A stretch of DNA of 64,000 bases from Mycolicibacterium rhodesiae (GTDB lineage: Bacteria; Actinomycetota; Actinomycetes; Mycobacteriales; Mycobacteriaceae): assembly GCF_002086695.1 (NCBI RefSeq), contig NZ_MVIH01000008.1:62001-126000 (forward strand), given 5' to 3'. A program made the position numbers and the translations under genes. Within the stretch, counting starts at the first letter, position 1. Each line of letters begins with the position of its first letter. The notes under the pieces were generated by a model. It was not told the origin of the DNA. It was given only the letters and a program-made list of their open reading frames with translations, and did no database searches. Positions 7,025-15,600 of the stretch are shown in pieces.

Positions 7025-8218
7025 ATGGCACGCGACACCTGGTTCGAAACCGTCGCCATCGCGCAGGAGCGCGCCCGCAAGCGTCTCCCCAAATCCGCGT
7101 ACGGCGCACTCATCGGTGGCAGTGAGAAGGGCCTCACCGTCAACGGCAACAACGAAGCCTTCAACGAGCTCGGCTTCGCCCCGCACGTGATCGGCGCCCT
7201 CGAAAAGCGGGACATGGCAACCACGGTGATGGGCCAAGAGGTTTCGGTACCGGTGCTCATCTCACCGACCGGCGTGCAGGCCGTGCACCCTGACGGCGAG
7301 GTGGCTGTCGCCCGCGCGGCCGCGGCCCGCGGCACCGCGATGGGGCTGTCGTCGTTTGCCAGCAAGCCCATCGAAGAGGTCGTCGCGGCCAACCCGAAGA
7401 CGTTCTTCCAGATCTACTGGCTTGGCGACCGGGACGCCATCGCCGCCCGGGCCGAGCGCGCCCGCGCGGCCGGGGCCGTCGGGCTCATCGTGACCACCGA
7501 CTGGAGCTTCAGCCACGGGCGGGACTGGGGCAGCCCCAAGATCCCGGAAAAAATGGACCTCAAGACCATGATCAAGATGAGTCCCGAGGTACTGACCAAG
7601 CCGAGCTGGTTCTACCAGTGGGCCAAGACTCTGCGCCCGCCGGCCCTGTCGGTGCCGAACCAGGCCGCCAGGGGCGAGGCCGGTCCGGCGTTCTTCGACG
7701 CCTACGGACAGTGGATGGGCACGCCCCCGCCGACCTGGGACGACATCGCCTGGCTCCGCGAGCTGTGGGGTGGACCGTTCATGCTCAAGGGCGTCATGCG
7801 GATCGATGACGCCAAACGCGCTGTGGACGCTGGCGTTTCGGCGATCTCGGTGTCCAACCACGGCGGCAACAACCTGGACGGCACACCGGCCTCGATCCGG
7901 GCGTTGCCTGCCATCGCGGCTGCGGTCGGCGACCAGGTCGAGGTGCTGCTCGACGGTGGCGTCCGTAGGGGCAGCGACGTCGTCAAGGCCCTGGCGCTCG
8001 GCGCCCGCGCGGTCATGATCGGCCGTGCCTACCTGTGGGGTCTGGCCGCGAACGGTCAGGCGGGTGTGGAGAACGTCCTCGACATCCTCACCGGCGGCAT
8101 CGACTCGGCCCTGCGGGGGCTGGGGAAGGCCTCGGTTCACGACCTGACGCCCGAGGACATCTTGGTCCCGGACGGCTTCGTCCGGGCGCTCGGAGTGCCC
8201 GGCGGCGGGACGCACTGA
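7025..8218 (+). CDS. mftD: FMN-dependent mycofactocin biosynthesis enzyme MftD
   Basis: A 397-residue TIM-barrel protein of the lactate/2-hydroxy-acid dehydrogenase (FMN) family. MftD oxidatively deaminates the AHDP intermediate made by MftC and MftE to give pre-mycofactocin. FMN-phosphate motifs are visible: LLDGGVRRGSDVVKALALGA and VMIGRAY. The catalytic segment reads SNHGGNNLDG, where ordinary hydroxy-acid dehydrogenases have SNHGGRQLD; the lost arginine fits the different chemistry of MftD. It starts three bases after the mftC stop. Homologue: Rv0694. Confidence 0.95.
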   Translation: MARDTWFETVAIAQERARKRLPKSAYGALIGGSEKGLTVNGNNEAFNELGFAPHVIGALEKRDMATTVMGQEVSVPVLISPTGVQAVHPDGEVAVARAAAARGTAMGLSSFASKPIEEVVAANPKTFFQIYWLGDRDAIAARAERARAAGAVGLIVTTDWSFSHGRDWGSPKIPEKMDLKTMIKMSPEVLTKPSWFYQWAKTLRPPALSVPNQAARGEAGPAFFDAYGQWMGTPPPTWDDIAWLRELWGGPFMLKGVMRIDDAKRAVDAGVSAISVSNHGGNNLDGTPASIRALPAIAAAVGDQVEVLLDGGVRRGSDVVKALALGARAVMIGRAYLWGLAANGQAGVENVLDILTGGIDSALRGLGKASVHDLTPEDILVPDGFVRALGVPGGGTH

Positions 8219-8344
8219 CTCGGCCATAACCTAGCCTCTGGTGCTGGCGTGACTGACGGGACGACGGTGAACGCTCCGAGTGGGCACCGCCGTCCTGATT
8301 GCGAAAGAAATCCGTCTTCTCCTCGAACAATTGGCGCACAGCAG

Positions 8345-9088
8345 GTGAATTCGGCCTACCATCGGCGCGTGGCTTTCCGGAGCGAGCTGGGCAACTCGAC
8401 GTCGAGTCAGCTTCGCGATACCTCGCCCACGATCTTGATCCCGGTCGGTTCGACCGAACAGCACGGCCCGCACCTGCCGCTGGACACCGACACCCGCATC
8501 GCCACCGCGGTGGCCCGGGCCGTTACTGAAGACCTCGACGGTGCGGGTCATGATCAATATCTGCTCGCGCCCGCCATCGCCTACGGCGCATCCGGCGAGC
8601 ATGAGGGCTTTGCCGGGACGGTGTCGATCGGCACCGCCGCGCTGACCACCGTGCTGGTCGAGTACGGCCGTTCGGCGTGTGGCTGGGCGCGCCGGGTGGT
8701 CTTCGTCAACGGTCACGGCGGCAACGTGGAAGCGATGCGCTCCGCGGTGCGCCTGCTGCGCACCGAGGGCCGCGACGCCGGCTGGTGCCCGTGCATCGCC
8801 GAGGGCGGTGATGCCCACGCCGGCCATACGGAAACGTCTGTATTGCTACATATTTCGCCGGCGGACGTCCACACCGACGCCTGGTGTAGCGGGAACAGGG
8901 CCCCACTGGCTACCCTTTTGCCGCAGATGCGTGTCGGGGGGGTGGCCGCGGTGAGTGAGGTGGGCGTGCTGGGTGACCCGACGACGGCGACTCCGGTCGA
9001 AGGTGAGCGCATCTTTGCGCAGATGGTTGCCGATTGCTCGCGACGCGTCGGCCGGTGGCGCCCGGCCGACGACGGGATGCTGATATGA
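8345..9088 (+). CDS. mftE: Mycofactocin peptidase MftE (creatininase family)
   Basis: A 247-residue metal-dependent amidase of the creatininase family that releases the Val-Tyr-derived dipeptide from modified MftA. Metal-binding motifs are [16 protein letters not shown] near residue 35, VNGHGGN in the middle, and [12 protein letters not shown]. The GTG at 8345 (reading [10 protein letters not shown]) matches the usual MftE N-terminus; a longer form from GTG 8249 would add 32 poorly conserved residues. Unlike its neighbours it is separated from the previous gene, by 126 bp. The stop overlaps mftF (ATGA). Confidence 0.93.
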   Translation: MNSAYHRRVAFRSELGNSTSSQLRDTSPTILIPVGSTEQHGPHLPLDTDTRIATAVARAVTEDLDGAGHDQYLLAPAIAYGASGEHEGFAGTVSIGTAALTTVLVEYGRSACGWARRVVFVNGHGGNVEAMRSAVRLLRTEGRDAGWCPCIAEGGDAHAGHTETSVLLHISPADVHTDAWCSGNRAPLATLLPQMRVGGVAAVSEVGVLGDPTTATPVEGERIFAQMVADCSRRVGRWRPADDGMLI

Positions 9089-10497
9089 CCCAGCCGCGGT
9101 TGCCCGACGGCTTCGCAGTACAGGTCGATCGTCGGGTGCGAACACTCGCTGAGGGTTCGGCCCTGCTCGGCGGTTCACCGACCCGGCTGCTGCGCCTGGC
9201 GCCGGCGGCCCAGACCTTGCTGGACGGCGGCCGCCTCGAGGTGCGCGACGCGGTGAGCGCGCAACTGGCTCGCACTTTGCTCGACGCGACCGTCGCCCAT
9301 CCCCGCCCGGCGGGTGGTCCGTCGCACCGGGACGTCACCGTGGTTATCCCGGTGCGCAACAACCCTTTTGGACTCTACCGGCTGATCATGTCCCTGCGCG
9401 GCATGCGGGTGGTGGTCGTCGATGACGGATCCGAGATGCCGGTGCAGCCCGACGATTTCGCCGGTGCCCGCTGCGATGTCGAGGTGGTGCGCCACGCGCG
9501 CAGCAAAGGCCCGGCGGCCGCCCGTAACACCGGGCTTGCCTCGTGTGCAACAGATTTCGTCGCCTTCCTGGACTCCGATGTCGTGCCGCGGCGCGGCTGG
9601 CTCGAGGCGCTGCTGGGTCACTTCTGCGATCCCGCCGTGGCGCTGGTTGCCCCGCGAATCGTCGGGCTCGGGCACAGCGATCAGTTGGTCGCCCGGTATG
9701 AGTCGGTGCGGTCGTCTCTGGACCTCGGTGAGCGCGAGGCTCCGGTGATGCCCTACGGTCGGGTGTCCTACGTACCAAGTGCGGCGATCATCTGCCGGCG
9801 TTCGGCGCTGCTCGAGGTCGGGGGTTTCGACGAGACCCTGCCCTCGGGTGAAGACGTCGATCTGTGCTGGCGGTTGATCGAGACCGGCTCCCGGCTGCGC
9901 TACGAGCCGATCGCGCTGGTCGCCCACGAGCACCGCACGCAGATGCGAGACTGGCTGGGTCGCAAGGCCTTCTATGGCAGCTCAGCCGCTCCGCTGTCGA
10001 TCCGGCACCCCGACAAGATGGCCCCGGTGGTGATCTCGGCGTGGAGCCTGCTGGTGTGGTTGCTGATGGCCCTGGGCTCGGTGGGCGGCTGTCTGGCCTC
10101 GCTGGTGTTCGCCGGAGTGACCACCCGGCGCACGGCCAAGGCCATGCAGGACACCGACGCGGGCATGTCCCAGGTGGTGGTCCTGGCTCTGCGCGGTATC
10201 GGCGCCGCCGCCCTGCAACTGTCGGCGGCCGTCTGCCGGCATTACTGGCCGCTGGCGTTGGCGGCGGCCCTGCTCTCCCGGCGGTGCAGGCAGGCGATCC
10301 TGGTGGCCGCGGTGCTCGACGGGGTGCAGGACTGGATCACCCGCAACCGCAGTGCCGATGTCGAGGGCAAGCCGATCGGCCTGTTCGCGTACCTGTTGCT
10401 AAAGCGCCTCGACGATCTGGCTTACGGTGCCGGGCTGTGGACGGGTGTCGTCCGCGAGCGCACGTTGCGGCCGCTGAAGCCGCAGATCAAAACCTGA
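9085..10497 (+). CDS. mftF: Mycofactocin glycosyltransferase MftF
   Basis: A 470-residue family-2 glycosyltransferase that adds the beta-1,4-linked glucose chain to (pre)mycofactocin. The GT-A domain spans roughly residues 88-310: [11 protein letters not shown] opens the nucleotide-binding fold, VVVDDGS follows, and [12 protein letters not shown] carries the DxD metal motif. The C-terminal third has hydrophobic stretches (around residues 315-345 and 375-405) suggesting membrane association. The ATG reading [10 protein letters not shown] overlaps the mftE stop, deciding the start against a longer frame. Confidence 0.94.
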   Translation: MTQPRLPDGFAVQVDRRVRTLAEGSALLGGSPTRLLRLAPAAQTLLDGGRLEVRDAVSAQLARTLLDATVAHPRPAGGPSHRDVTVVIPVRNNPFGLYRLIMSLRGMRVVVVDDGSEMPVQPDDFAGARCDVEVVRHARSKGPAAARNTGLASCATDFVAFLDSDVVPRRGWLEALLGHFCDPAVALVAPRIVGLGHSDQLVARYESVRSSLDLGEREAPVMPYGRVSYVPSAAIICRRSALLEVGGFDETLPSGEDVDLCWRLIETGSRLRYEPIALVAHEHRTQMRDWLGRKAFYGSSAAPLSIRHPDKMAPVVISAWSLLVWLLMALGSVGGCLASLVFAGVTTRRTAKAMQDTDAGMSQVVVLALRGIGAAALQLSAAVCRHYWPLALAAALLSRRCRQAILVAAVLDGVQDWITRNRSADVEGKPIGLFAYLLLKRLDDLAYGAGLWTGVVRERTLRPLKPQIKT

Positions 10498-10501
10498 CTC
10501 G

Positions 10502-11944
10502 GTGGCCGACCACATCACCCGCAGCGACGTCCTGATCGTCGGTGCCGGCAGCGCCGGATCCGTGCTGGCCGAACGCCTCTCGGCGGACCCCACATGCAGG
10601 GTCACCGTCGTCGAAACCGGCCTTGGTCCCGACGAACCGGGTGTGCGGGACCTCACCCGCAATGGCCTGCAACTGCCCATCGGCGCCGCGAGCCCACTGG
10701 CCCAGCGTTACCGGACCCGACTGACCGACGATCCGCCCCGCGACGCCGACATCGTCCGCGGTGTGACCGTGGGCGGGTCCGGTGCGGTCAATGGCGGCTA
10801 TTTCTGCCGAGCGTTGCCCGTCGACTTCGACGGGCCTGCCCTGCCGGGCTGGTCATGGAGCGACGTAAGACCGCACTACCGCGCGATCCAGACCGATCGG
10901 GACTTCCCCGACCGCGCCGACGGTGGTCCGATCGCCATCCGGCGCACCGACGAACTCGTCGGCAGTACAGCCGCTTTCGTCGATGCCGCCCAGGCCGCCG
11001 GACTGCCCTGGCTACCTGACCTGAACTCCGAGCCCACCGGGGAGAATGCGCCGCCCGGCATCGGGGCGGTGCCGCTGAACATCGTCGACGGTGTGCGCAG
11101 CGGTCCCGGCGCGGCCTTCCTGGAACCGGCTGCCGCCCGCCCCAATCTGACCGTGCTGCCGCGGACCCGCGCCCTGCGTGTCCGGCTCTCCGGCAGTCGC
11201 GCGGTCGGCGTCGAGGTCGTCGGACCGAACGGGCCCGCTGTGTTGGAGTCACAACGGGTGGTGTTGTCTGCGGGCGCCATCTCCTCGGCGCAACTCCTCA
11301 TGCTGTCGGGCATCGGACCCGCCGCGGCCCTGCATCGGCTCGGAATCTCGGTGGCGGCCGACCTGCCGGTAGGCCGGCGAACCTGGGACCACCCCGAGTG
11401 GGTGCTGCCGACAACCTGGGCCGTCGCCCCCCAGCGACCCGTGCTCGAGGTGGTGCTGGTCACTGATGGCCTCGAGATTCGGCCGTACACAGGTGGTTTC
11501 ATCGCCATGGTCGGCGACGGGACCGCAGGGCGCCCGGATTGGCCCCATCTCGGCGTGGCGCTGATGAATCCCCAGGCCAACGGATGCGTCTCGCTGCAGT
11601 CCGCCGACCCGCTGGCCGGCCCGTTGATCGAGCACCATTACGACAGCGCGGGCGCCGATACCGCCGCGCTACGGCGCGGTTTCGAGTACGCCACCGAGAT
11701 ACTCGGAACCACAACGCAACTCGGCGAGCCGATGTGGTCGACGTCCCAACATCTCTGCGGTACGGCCCCGATGGGTCTCGACGCCGACGAGTATGCCGTG
11801 GTCGACCCGCGGTGCCGGGTTCGGGGCTTCGACAATCTCTGGGTGGTGGACGGCTCAGTCCTGCCGCGCATCACCAGCCGTGGCCCCCACGCGACGATTG
11901 CCATGATCGGGCACCGCGCCGCCGACTTCGTCTCGGCCGGTTAA
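10502..11944 (+). CDS. mftG: Mycofactocin-linked GMC oxidoreductase MftG
   Basis: A 480-residue FAD enzyme of the glucose-methanol-choline family with the N-terminal dinucleotide fold VGAGSAGSVLAERL, the middle GMC signatures (GVTVGGSGAVNGG; LSAGAISSAQLLMLSGIG) and the C-terminal active-site region ISSRGPHATI. MftG moves electrons from reduced mycofactocin to the respiratory chain, needed for ethanol-type growth. It starts with GTG four bases after mftF. Its last 90 bases overlap the convergent transporter reading frame. Confidence 0.92.
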   Translation: MADHITRSDVLIVGAGSAGSVLAERLSADPTCRVTVVETGLGPDEPGVRDLTRNGLQLPIGAASPLAQRYRTRLTDDPPRDADIVRGVTVGGSGAVNGGYFCRALPVDFDGPALPGWSWSDVRPHYRAIQTDRDFPDRADGGPIAIRRTDELVGSTAAFVDAAQAAGLPWLPDLNSEPTGENAPPGIGAVPLNIVDGVRSGPGAAFLEPAAARPNLTVLPRTRALRVRLSGSRAVGVEVVGPNGPAVLESQRVVLSAGAISSAQLLMLSGIGPAAALHRLGISVAADLPVGRRTWDHPEWVLPTTWAVAPQRPVLEVVLVTDGLEIRPYTGGFIAMVGDGTAGRPDWPHLGVALMNPQANGCVSLQSADPLAGPLIEHHYDSAGADTAALRRGFEYATEILGTTTQLGEPMWSTSQHLCGTAPMGLDADEYAVVDPRCRVRGFDNLWVVDGSVLPRITSRGPHATIAMIGHRAADFVSAG

Positions 11945-13501
11945 CCTTCGGACGAGCCGCAGTTGATGGCCGTCACGGCCGGGTGCCCACAGCCCGATCG
12001 CAACGGCGGCGACCGCGACAAGAATCGCGAGTACCACGATCGAGCTCTGCATCGCGTGCTGGAAGGCCGACTTGCTGATGTCGGCCAGCTGGGCACCGGC
12101 GGGCCCCAACCGGGTGGAGACCGCCAGTGCTTCGGCCAGTGAACCCTCGGCGGCCTCTCGCACCGGCGGCGGGAACGCCTCTAGTTGGTCGCCGAGACGG
12201 TGGGTGTATTGGCCGGCCAGCACCGAGCCGGCCAAGGCGATACCGAGCGCGGCACCGACTTCACGGACGGTGTCATTGACCGCCGACGCCACACCCTGCT
12301 TGTCGTCGGGCGCGGCGTTCATGATGGCCGAGGTGGTCGGGGCGGTGCACAGCCCGACTCCGGTGGCCAGTACCAGCAGCGGCCAGGCCAGGCCGAGGTA
12401 GGACGAATCGATCCGCAGGGTCAGCAGACAGATGAATCCGGCTGTCAGGAACAGCAATCCGGTAAAGATGACCGTGCGCAAGCCCAGCCGGGGTAGGTAC
12501 CACGACGACGTCACGGACAGCACGGCCAGCGGCAGTATCAAAGGGGCCAATGCCATCGCTGTTTGCAACGCCGAGTATCCCAGAATCAGCTGCGTGTACT
12601 GCATGGCGAGAAACATGAACCCGAAGTTGGCCAGGAACAACACCGCGATCGCAGCCGCACCGGTCGCGAAATCTGCTCGCCGGAACAGGGATACATCGAG
12701 CAGCGGATGGGTTCGGTGGGCCTCCAGTACGCCGAATGCCACCGCAAGCGCCAGTCCGGCAATGAGGCAGCAGATCACCAGCGGATCCGACCAGCCTCGT
12801 TGGGGCGCCTCGACGATGCCGAACACCAGTATCGCGACGGCGCCGGCGATCAGTACTGCGCCGGGCCAGTCGAGCGGGGGAGTCGCAGCGTCGCGGGAAT
12901 CGCTGACCGTCCAGGTCAGCGCGAACAACAGCACGCCTGCGCCTGCCAATGCCCAGAAGATCGACTGCCACGGCCAAAAGCGGAGCAACACACCAGAACC
13001 CAACATTCCAAGCACCGCGCCGCTGCCGGCCACCGCCGCCCAGATGCCGACCGCCTTGGTCCGTTCCGACTTCGGATAGACCACGGTGAGAAGGGACAGG
13101 GTGGCCGGCATGACGAACGCAGCGCCCGCTCCGGCCACCGCTCGGGCGGCGATGATCTGAATCGGTGTGTCGAAGAAGATCGGTGCCAGCGATGCCAGCG
13201 TGAAAATGGCCAGGCCGATCAACAGAGCGCCGCGACGGCCGTAACGGTCACCGATGGCCCCGGCCGGGAGCAGCAGGCAGGCCAGTAGCAACGTGTAGCT
13301 GTCGACGACCCAGGTCAGCTGGGACTGGTTGGCGGAAGTCGACACGGCGATGTCGCCCAGTGCGGTGTTGAGGGCGATCATCGAGGAGATCACCAGCGCC
13401 ACGCCCAGGCAGGCGACAGTCAGTGTCCACGTTCGCTGCAGAGTCGAGACGTCCCGGAGTCGGCTATCGGTACCCTTGTCGGGCCGGATCAAGGTGTCCA
13501 C
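11855..13501 (-). CDS. MFS drug efflux transporter, DHA2 (EmrB/QacA, 14-helix) type
   Basis: About 548 residues with 14 predicted membrane helices. Family motifs: LTWVVDSYTLLLACLLLPAG (motif in helix 1-2), GDRYGRRGALLIG (motif A) and the proline/glycine motif C region LGMLGSGVLL. It likely exports drugs or lipophilic compounds with proton antiport. The GTG start is chosen because AAGGAAGGCTCCTCC sits before it. It is divergent from a TetR gene. The last 30 residues are hydrophilic and read antisense to the 3' end of mftG, so the native stop context may have been altered by insertion next to the mft cluster. Confidence 0.88.
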   Translation of the reverse strand: MDTLIRPDKGTDSRLRDVSTLQRTWTLTVACLGVALVISSMIALNTALGDIAVSTSANQSQLTWVVDSYTLLLACLLLPAGAIGDRYGRRGALLIGLAIFTLASLAPIFFDTPIQIIAARAVAGAGAAFVMPATLSLLTVVYPKSERTKAVGIWAAVAGSGAVLGMLGSGVLLRFWPWQSIFWALAGAGVLLFALTWTVSDSRDAATPPLDWPGAVLIAGAVAILVFGIVEAPQRGWSDPLVICCLIAGLALAVAFGVLEAHRTHPLLDVSLFRRADFATGAAAIAVLFLANFGFMFLAMQYTQLILGYSALQTAMALAPLILPLAVLSVTSSWYLPRLGLRTVIFTGLLFLTAGFICLLTLRIDSSYLGLAWPLLVLATGVGLCTAPTTSAIMNAAPDDKQGVASAVNDTVREVGAALGIALAGSVLAGQYTHRLGDQLEAFPPPVREAAEGSLAEALAVSTRLGPAGAQLADISKSAFQHAMQSSIVVLAILVAVAAVAIGLWAPGRDGHQLRLVRRLTGRDEVGGAVPDHGNRRVGATAGDARQD

Positions 13502-13531
13502 GGAGGAGCCTTCCTTCGGTCGCGGTCGAAG

Positions 13532-13552
13532 TATGGGACTATCCGTCTCAAA
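13532..13552. promoter_or_regulatory. Candidate TetR operator between transporter and its regulator
   Basis: The arms TATGGGAC (13532-13539) and GTCTCAAA (13545-13552) match at 6 of 8 positions as an inverted repeat with a 5-bp spacer. The site lies in the 93-bp gap between the divergent MFS and TetR genes, where local autoregulation is usual. It is imperfect, and the match is modest. Confidence 0.35.
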
Positions 13553-13594
13553 AATATTCAAACGTGCTGACCGGCATCGGGGAGGATTCAAGGC

Positions 13595-14245
13595 ATGGCG
13601 AGCCGACGCAGCGACCCCAGACCTGCGCGTTCCCGCGCGCGGTTACTGGACGCCGCAACGGCATTGCTGCGCACCGGCGGTCCCAGCGCGGTCACCGTCG
13701 ACGCCGTCACACGCGGCGCCAACGTCGCGCGGGCGACCCTGTACCGGCATTTCCCCAGCGGGAACGACCTGCTTGCCGCCGCTTTCCACAGCCTGATTCC
13801 ACCCGCCCCGATGCCACCGGAGACCGGGACGCTTCGGGAGCGCCTACTGGCGTTGTTGCAGGCGCAGGCCGACCTCATCTCGGAGACCCCGGCGCTGTTG
13901 TCGGCGACCTACTGGTTGGCGCTGGGTCCGGACATGGAGCACCTGCCCGGCAAGACCGAGGACGCGGACAGCCCGGAAGTGCGCACCCTGCGGGAGCGGG
14001 TCGCCCAGCAGTACGGCGCCCCGTTCGATGCGATCTTCGACAGCCCGGACGCCCAGCGTGAACTCGGCGAGGTCGACCGCGCGCAGGCCATCATGCTGCT
14101 GATCGGCCCGCTGGTCGCGGGTCGGATCAGCACACTCGCCGACTTCGACTACCGCGAGTGCGCCCGCGCTGCGGTGGACGGCTTTCTCGCCGTCCACCGG
14201 GCCAGTGAAATCACCTCAGCGAGTAGCGAATCGGCAGGCGTTTGA
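13595..14245 (+). CDS. TetR family regulator, divergent from the MFS pump
   Basis: A 216-residue TetR protein: the N-terminal helix-turn-helix domain (about residues 10-58) includes RARLLDAATALLRTGGPSAV, ANVARATLYRHFPSGNDLL, then a C-terminal ligand-binding domain. Divergent pairing with a DHA2 pump implies substrate-induced control of that pump. The start is preceded by GGGGAGGA. The 3' end overlaps the convergent P450 gene by 35 bases. Confidence 0.9.
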   Translation: MASRRSDPRPARSRARLLDAATALLRTGGPSAVTVDAVTRGANVARATLYRHFPSGNDLLAAAFHSLIPPAPMPPETGTLRERLLALLQAQADLISETPALLSATYWLALGPDMEHLPGKTEDADSPEVRTLRERVAQQYGAPFDAIFDSPDAQRELGEVDRAQAIMLLIGPLVAGRISTLADFDYRECARAAVDGFLAVHRASEITSASSESAGV

Positions 14246-15461
14246 GGCCGCCGACGAAGGTGGTGGCCATGAGTTCGGGTTCGCCGGCTAGTTCGATGGA
14301 CTTGATGCGCGGGACGAGTTCGGTGAAGAAGCTGTTCATCTCCATGCGGGCCAGGGCGGCGCCCAGGCAGAAGTGCACGCCGTAGCCGAAGGACAGGTGT
14401 TTGTTGGGGTCGCGGCCGACGTCGAAGCGCATCGGGTCGGCGAACACCTCTTCGTCGCGGTTGGCCGAGACGTAGGACAGCAGTACGGCTTCGCCCTTGG
14501 CGATGGGAACGCCGCGGACCTCGGTGTCGGCTTGGGCGGTGCGCATGAATTCCTTGACCGGCACGATGCAGCGGATCATCTCCTCGACCGCGGTACCCAT
14601 CAGATTCGGATCGTTCTGCAACCGCTGGAGTTCGCCCGGGTTGCGGATGAGTTCCAGTAGTCCGCCGGCGATTCCTGCGCTGGTGGTGTCGTGACCGGCG
14701 CTGGCGACGATCACGTAGTAGGAGGCGGTGTCCATGTCGGACAACGGTTCTCCGTTGATCGTGGCATTGGCGATCGCCGAGCTGAGGTCCTCGGTGGGAT
14801 GCTCGCGGCGCGAGGCGGTCAGCGCGTTGAAGTAGTTGAAGAAGTCCAGCAGCACCGCGAGCATGTCGTCGGTCTTGCCGCCGCGCTGGAACTCTTCGTC
14901 ATCGCCGCCGAACATCTCCTGGGTGAGCTTGAGCATCCGCGGGAAGTCCGACTCCGGCAGGCCCAGCAGCGACAGAATGATGTAGAGCGGATAGTTGACC
15001 GCGATCTCCTGCACGAAGTCGAGCTCGGGTCCCTGCTCGAGCATCTTGTCGACGTAGATCTTGGCCAGCTCGTCACAGCGGGTCTTCAACGCGCGCATGG
15101 CTTTCGGGCGGAACCAGTCGGCACCGATCTTGCGCATGTCGCGGTGCAGCGGGTCGTCCATGTGGATCAGCGTGCGCAGGCCGATCCCGGCTTCCATCTG
15201 CGCGCGCAGCACGTCGTCGGCTTCGGCGATCGCCAGCAGCGGCCGCGGATCGTTGGTGAACAGGTCGTTCTGCCGTTCGATGTCCATGATGTCGGCGTGT
15301 TTGGTGATCGCCCAGAACGGCCGGTACCCCTCGGCTTCGACCCACGACACGGGGGCATGCGCACGCAGGTGAGCAAGCGATTCGTGCATCCGCTTCTCAT
15401 CGGTGTAGCCCAGCGGACTGGCCAGAACCCGGGCCGCCTTGTCCATGATCCGTGGGGTCAT
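14211..15461 (-). CDS. Cytochrome P450
   Basis: A 416-residue soluble bacterial P450. The I-helix oxygen-activation motif is AGHDTTSAG, the ExxR is in EEMIR, and the heme-binding loop is FGYGVHFCLG with the thiolate cysteine near residue 360. The start MTPRIMDKAARVLASPLGYTD resembles mycobacterial CYPs acting on sterol or terpenoid-like substrates, but I cannot assign a CYP family number. No ferredoxin gene is adjacent, although many mycobacterial P450 genes have one. A near-perfect palindrome sits just upstream, so it is probably repressor-controlled. Confidence 0.92.
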   Translation of the reverse strand: MTPRIMDKAARVLASPLGYTDEKRMHESLAHLRAHAPVSWVEAEGYRPFWAITKHADIMDIERQNDLFTNDPRPLLAIAEADDVLRAQMEAGIGLRTLIHMDDPLHRDMRKIGADWFRPKAMRALKTRCDELAKIYVDKMLEQGPELDFVQEIAVNYPLYIILSLLGLPESDFPRMLKLTQEMFGGDDEEFQRGGKTDDMLAVLLDFFNYFNALTASRREHPTEDLSSAIANATINGEPLSDMDTASYYVIVASAGHDTTSAGIAGGLLELIRNPGELQRLQNDPNLMGTAVEEMIRCIVPVKEFMRTAQADTEVRGVPIAKGEAVLLSYVSANRDEEVFADPMRFDVGRDPNKHLSFGYGVHFCLGAALARMEMNSFFTELVPRIKSIELAGEPELMATTFVGGLKRLPIRYSLR

Positions 15462-15488
15462 CGGGTCTCCTCGCTCACTAATACCAGA

Positions 15489-15508
15489 AACTTGACGGGT
15501 GTCAGGTT
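15489..15508. promoter_or_regulatory. Palindromic operator candidate upstream of the P450 gene
   Basis: The arms AACTTGAC (15489-15496) and GTCAGGTT (15501-15508) form an inverted repeat with 7 of 8 complementary positions and a GGGT spacer. It lies 28 bp before the P450 start in the divergent P450-carboxylesterase gap and could control both. The length and symmetry fit a TetR dimer; two TetR genes are nearby, but the link is inferred. Confidence 0.5.
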
Positions 15509-15600
15509 CCTAGTTTGGCGGGGATTCTGCCAGGTCGCAGGCAAATCGCGCGAATTGGCAGGTCATGGCTCGGACGGTCCGCCGCGTAGGCTCGATTCTC

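Noticed and set aside
5792..7237. 481-codon minus-strand frame opposite mftC
   Set aside because: Shadow of a highly conserved radical SAM gene; composition biased and no recognisable domain.
8249..8344. 32-residue N-terminal extension of MftE
   Set aside because: Not like other MftE proteins, which begin near NSAYHRR; kept only as an alternative.
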